Source: an uncultured Erysipelotrichaceae bacterium | GTDB lineage: Bacteria; Bacillota_I; Bacilli_A; Erysipelotrichales; Erysipelotrichaceae | DNA length: 6,319 nucleotides | Direction: 5' to 3' | NCBI GenBank assembly: GCA_902796465.1 | Contig: CADBPK010000257.1 | Span: forward strand, 1-6,319 | Shown: positions 5,561 through 6,319 of the stretch, piece by piece | Layout of the letters: every line of letters begins with the position of its first letter | How positions within the stretch are numbered: position 1 is the first letter of the stretch | Program-made: the position numbers and the translations under genes | Notes under the pieces: generated by a model | Databases searched by the model: none | Told to the model about the DNA's origin: nothing | What the model saw: the letters and a program-made list of their open reading frames with translations, nothing else

Positions 5561-5579
5561 ATTTCCAGAATGTGGAAAT
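5561..5579. repeat. Perfect 7-bp inverted repeat ATTTCCA-N5-TGGAAAT, candidate operator
   Basis: ATTTCCA (5561-5567) and TGGAAAT (5573-5579) are exact reverse complements around GAATG. The left arm also forms part of a smaller symmetric GGAA-T-TTCC (5558-5566). The location near the middle of a divergent gap, with two-fold symmetry of about two half-turns, fits a binding site for a dimeric regulator. No known regulator consensus is claimed. Confidence 0.5.
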
Positions 5580-5601
5580 CAGATGAATTATTGATTATTT
5601 A

Positions 5602-5616
5602 TCTGTATTTTACAGA
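5602..5616. repeat. Perfect inverted repeat TCTGTA-TTT-TACAGA before the DUF1275 gene
   Basis: Six-base arms are exact reverse complements around TTT, only 4 nt before the GAGG ribosome binding site at 5621-5624. It could be an operator near the transcription start or a small RNA hairpin affecting translation. It is not followed by a T-run, so it is not a terminator. Confidence 0.45.
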
Positions 5617-5633
5617 CAGAGAGGAAACGGATC

Positions 5634-6319
5634 ATGCAGAAGAAAGAGAAAGGATCGGGATTATATCTGACAGCGAGCCTGCTTACACTGGCAGGCGGGT
5701 TTCTGGACGCGTATACATATTTTTCAAGAGGGAAGGTCTTTGCGAATGCGCAGACAGGAAACATCATCAAACTGGGCATTGCGGCAGCGCAAGGCAATTA
5801 CGGGAAGATGATCGATTTCCTGATGCCGATCACGGCATTCTGTGCCGGCATCCTGGTCGTCCTGGTCATCGAACACCAGTTCGGGAAAAGGAATATCCGC
5901 TATGTACACCGGGCAGTCCTGGCAGCCGAGATCGCAGCACTATGTGTCACGGCATTTCTTCCCATGCAGGAAGTCACGAATGTTTTATGCAACATCATCG
6001 TTTCCTTTGTATGCGCAATGCAGATGGAAGGATTCAAGTCGTTCCTCGGTCAGCCGATTGCAACGACGGTATCGACCGGAAACCTGCGCAAATGCGTCGA
6101 GTATTTCTATAAGGGAATCGTCGGTAATGATCCTGAAGACAGGATCACCGGCCTGAAATATCTGATGATCGTATTTCTCTTTATTTCCGGCGTCTTTATC
6201 GGTACACTGAGTGTAGAATATTTCGGCATCCAGGCATCCCTGATCCCTGCAGGTCTCCTGGTGCTGGCATATATCATCATCACCATCCGCTACAGACAGA
6301 TCATCGCAGCTGAAAAGGC
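5634..6319 (+). CDS. YoaK/DUF1275 (UPF0700) family membrane protein, right end cut
   Basis: The first 228 residues are visible and no stop codon is reached before the edge; since the family usually has about 220-240 residues, nearly all of the protein is probably here. Diagnostic stretches are LAGGFLDAYTYFSRGKVFAN (19-38), the following AQTGN (39-43), and ATTVSTGNLRK (143-153), which repeats the TGN signature in the second half. Six hydrophobic segments are seen at about 11-28, 62-80, 93-110, 117-131, 174-193 and 200-219, so it is an inner-membrane protein. The role of the family is not established; transport has been proposed from its topology. The start ATG is preceded by GAGG at 9-nt spacing. 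The gene is divergent from the DJ-1 pair, with two palindromes in the shared region. Confidence 0.93.
   Translation, partial: MQKKEKGSGLYLTASLLTLAGGFLDAYTYFSRGKVFANAQTGNIIKLGIAAAQGNYGKMIDFLMPITAFCAGILVVLVIEHQFGKRNIRYVHRAVLAAEIAALCVTAFLPMQEVTNVLCNIIVSFVCAMQMEGFKSFLGQPIATTVSTGNLRKCVEYFYKGIVGNDPEDRITGLKYLMIVFLFISGVFIGTLSVEYFGIQASLIPAGLLVLAYIIITIRYRQIIAAEK

Larger units (their letters stand above)
5503..5633. other. Divergent regulatory region between the DJ-1 pair and the DUF1275 gene
   Basis: This 131-nt gap contains the start signals of both units. The DJ-1 ribosome binding site AAGGAG is at 5511-5516 (minus) and the DUF1275 site GAGG at 5621-5624 (plus). Two palindromes lie between them, at 5561-5579 and 5602-5616. 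A minus-strand TAATAT near 5528-5533 is the best -10 candidate for the DJ-1 genes, but no good -35 partner was found, and no convincing plus-strand promoter was seen either. Confidence 0.6.

Noticed and set aside
5552..6112. A 186-codon plus-strand frame overlapping the DUF1275 gene in another frame
   Set aside because: The sequence is low in hydrophobic pattern and rich in Arg, Cys and His, as expected of an off-frame reading, while the DUF1275 frame has membrane segments and family signatures.
1..6319. Mobile elements, CRISPR arrays, toxin-antitoxin or defence genes, tRNA or rRNA
   Set aside because: No transposase or integrase motifs, no regularly spaced direct repeats, and no RNA gene signatures were seen; all genes are assigned to common housekeeping or metabolic families.

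Overview
The window looks like ordinary chromosomal DNA from a Bacillota (Firmicutes) host. Pointers are the strong AAGGAGG-type Shine-Dalgarno sites, AT-rich intergenic gaps between coding regions of moderate GC, an EstA-type esterase, an RpiR-family regulator and a YoaK/DUF1275 membrane protein. A gut anaerobe of the Erysipelotrichia or Lachnospiraceae sort would fit, but the sequence alone does not settle this. No mobile element, phage gene, CRISPR array, tRNA or rRNA was seen.

Layout. At the left edge, on the minus strand, is the N-terminal part of a YtcJ-like amidohydrolase (1-359), preceded by an EstA-type serine esterase (408-1193), also minus. A 268-nt AT-rich divergent region (1194-1461) separates the esterase from glgB (1462-3501, plus), a glycogen branching enzyme with an unusual lysine-rich N-terminal tail. 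glgB converges on an RpiR-family regulator (3556-4317, minus), with a hairpin terminator between them that probably serves both strands. Upstream of the regulator, on the same strand, lie two tandem DJ-1/PfpI paralogues (5502-4939 and 4942-4379). They overlap by ATGA and end at a clear intrinsic terminator. A 131-nt divergent gap with two good palindromes (5503-5633) leads to a DUF1275 membrane protein (5634 to the right edge, plus), whose stop codon lies outside the window.

How the genes relate. The window holds at least four transcription units rather than one pathway: esterase with amidohydrolase, glgB, rpiR, and the DJ-1 pair, plus the divergent DUF1275 gene. GlgB makes the alpha-1,6 branches of glycogen, but glgC, glgA and glgP are not in view. 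The RpiR protein is a plausible sugar-phosphate-responsive regulator, but nothing in the sequence ties it to a target. The DJ-1 pair is the clearest functional unit, being two translationally coupled paralogues that both keep the family Cys and Glu.

I found no convincing new multi-gene system. The points most worth checking are the histone-like tail of GlgB, the coupled and diverged DJ-1 pair, the RpiR protein with a degenerate first SIS motif, and the palindromes and inverted motif in the two divergent intergenic regions.
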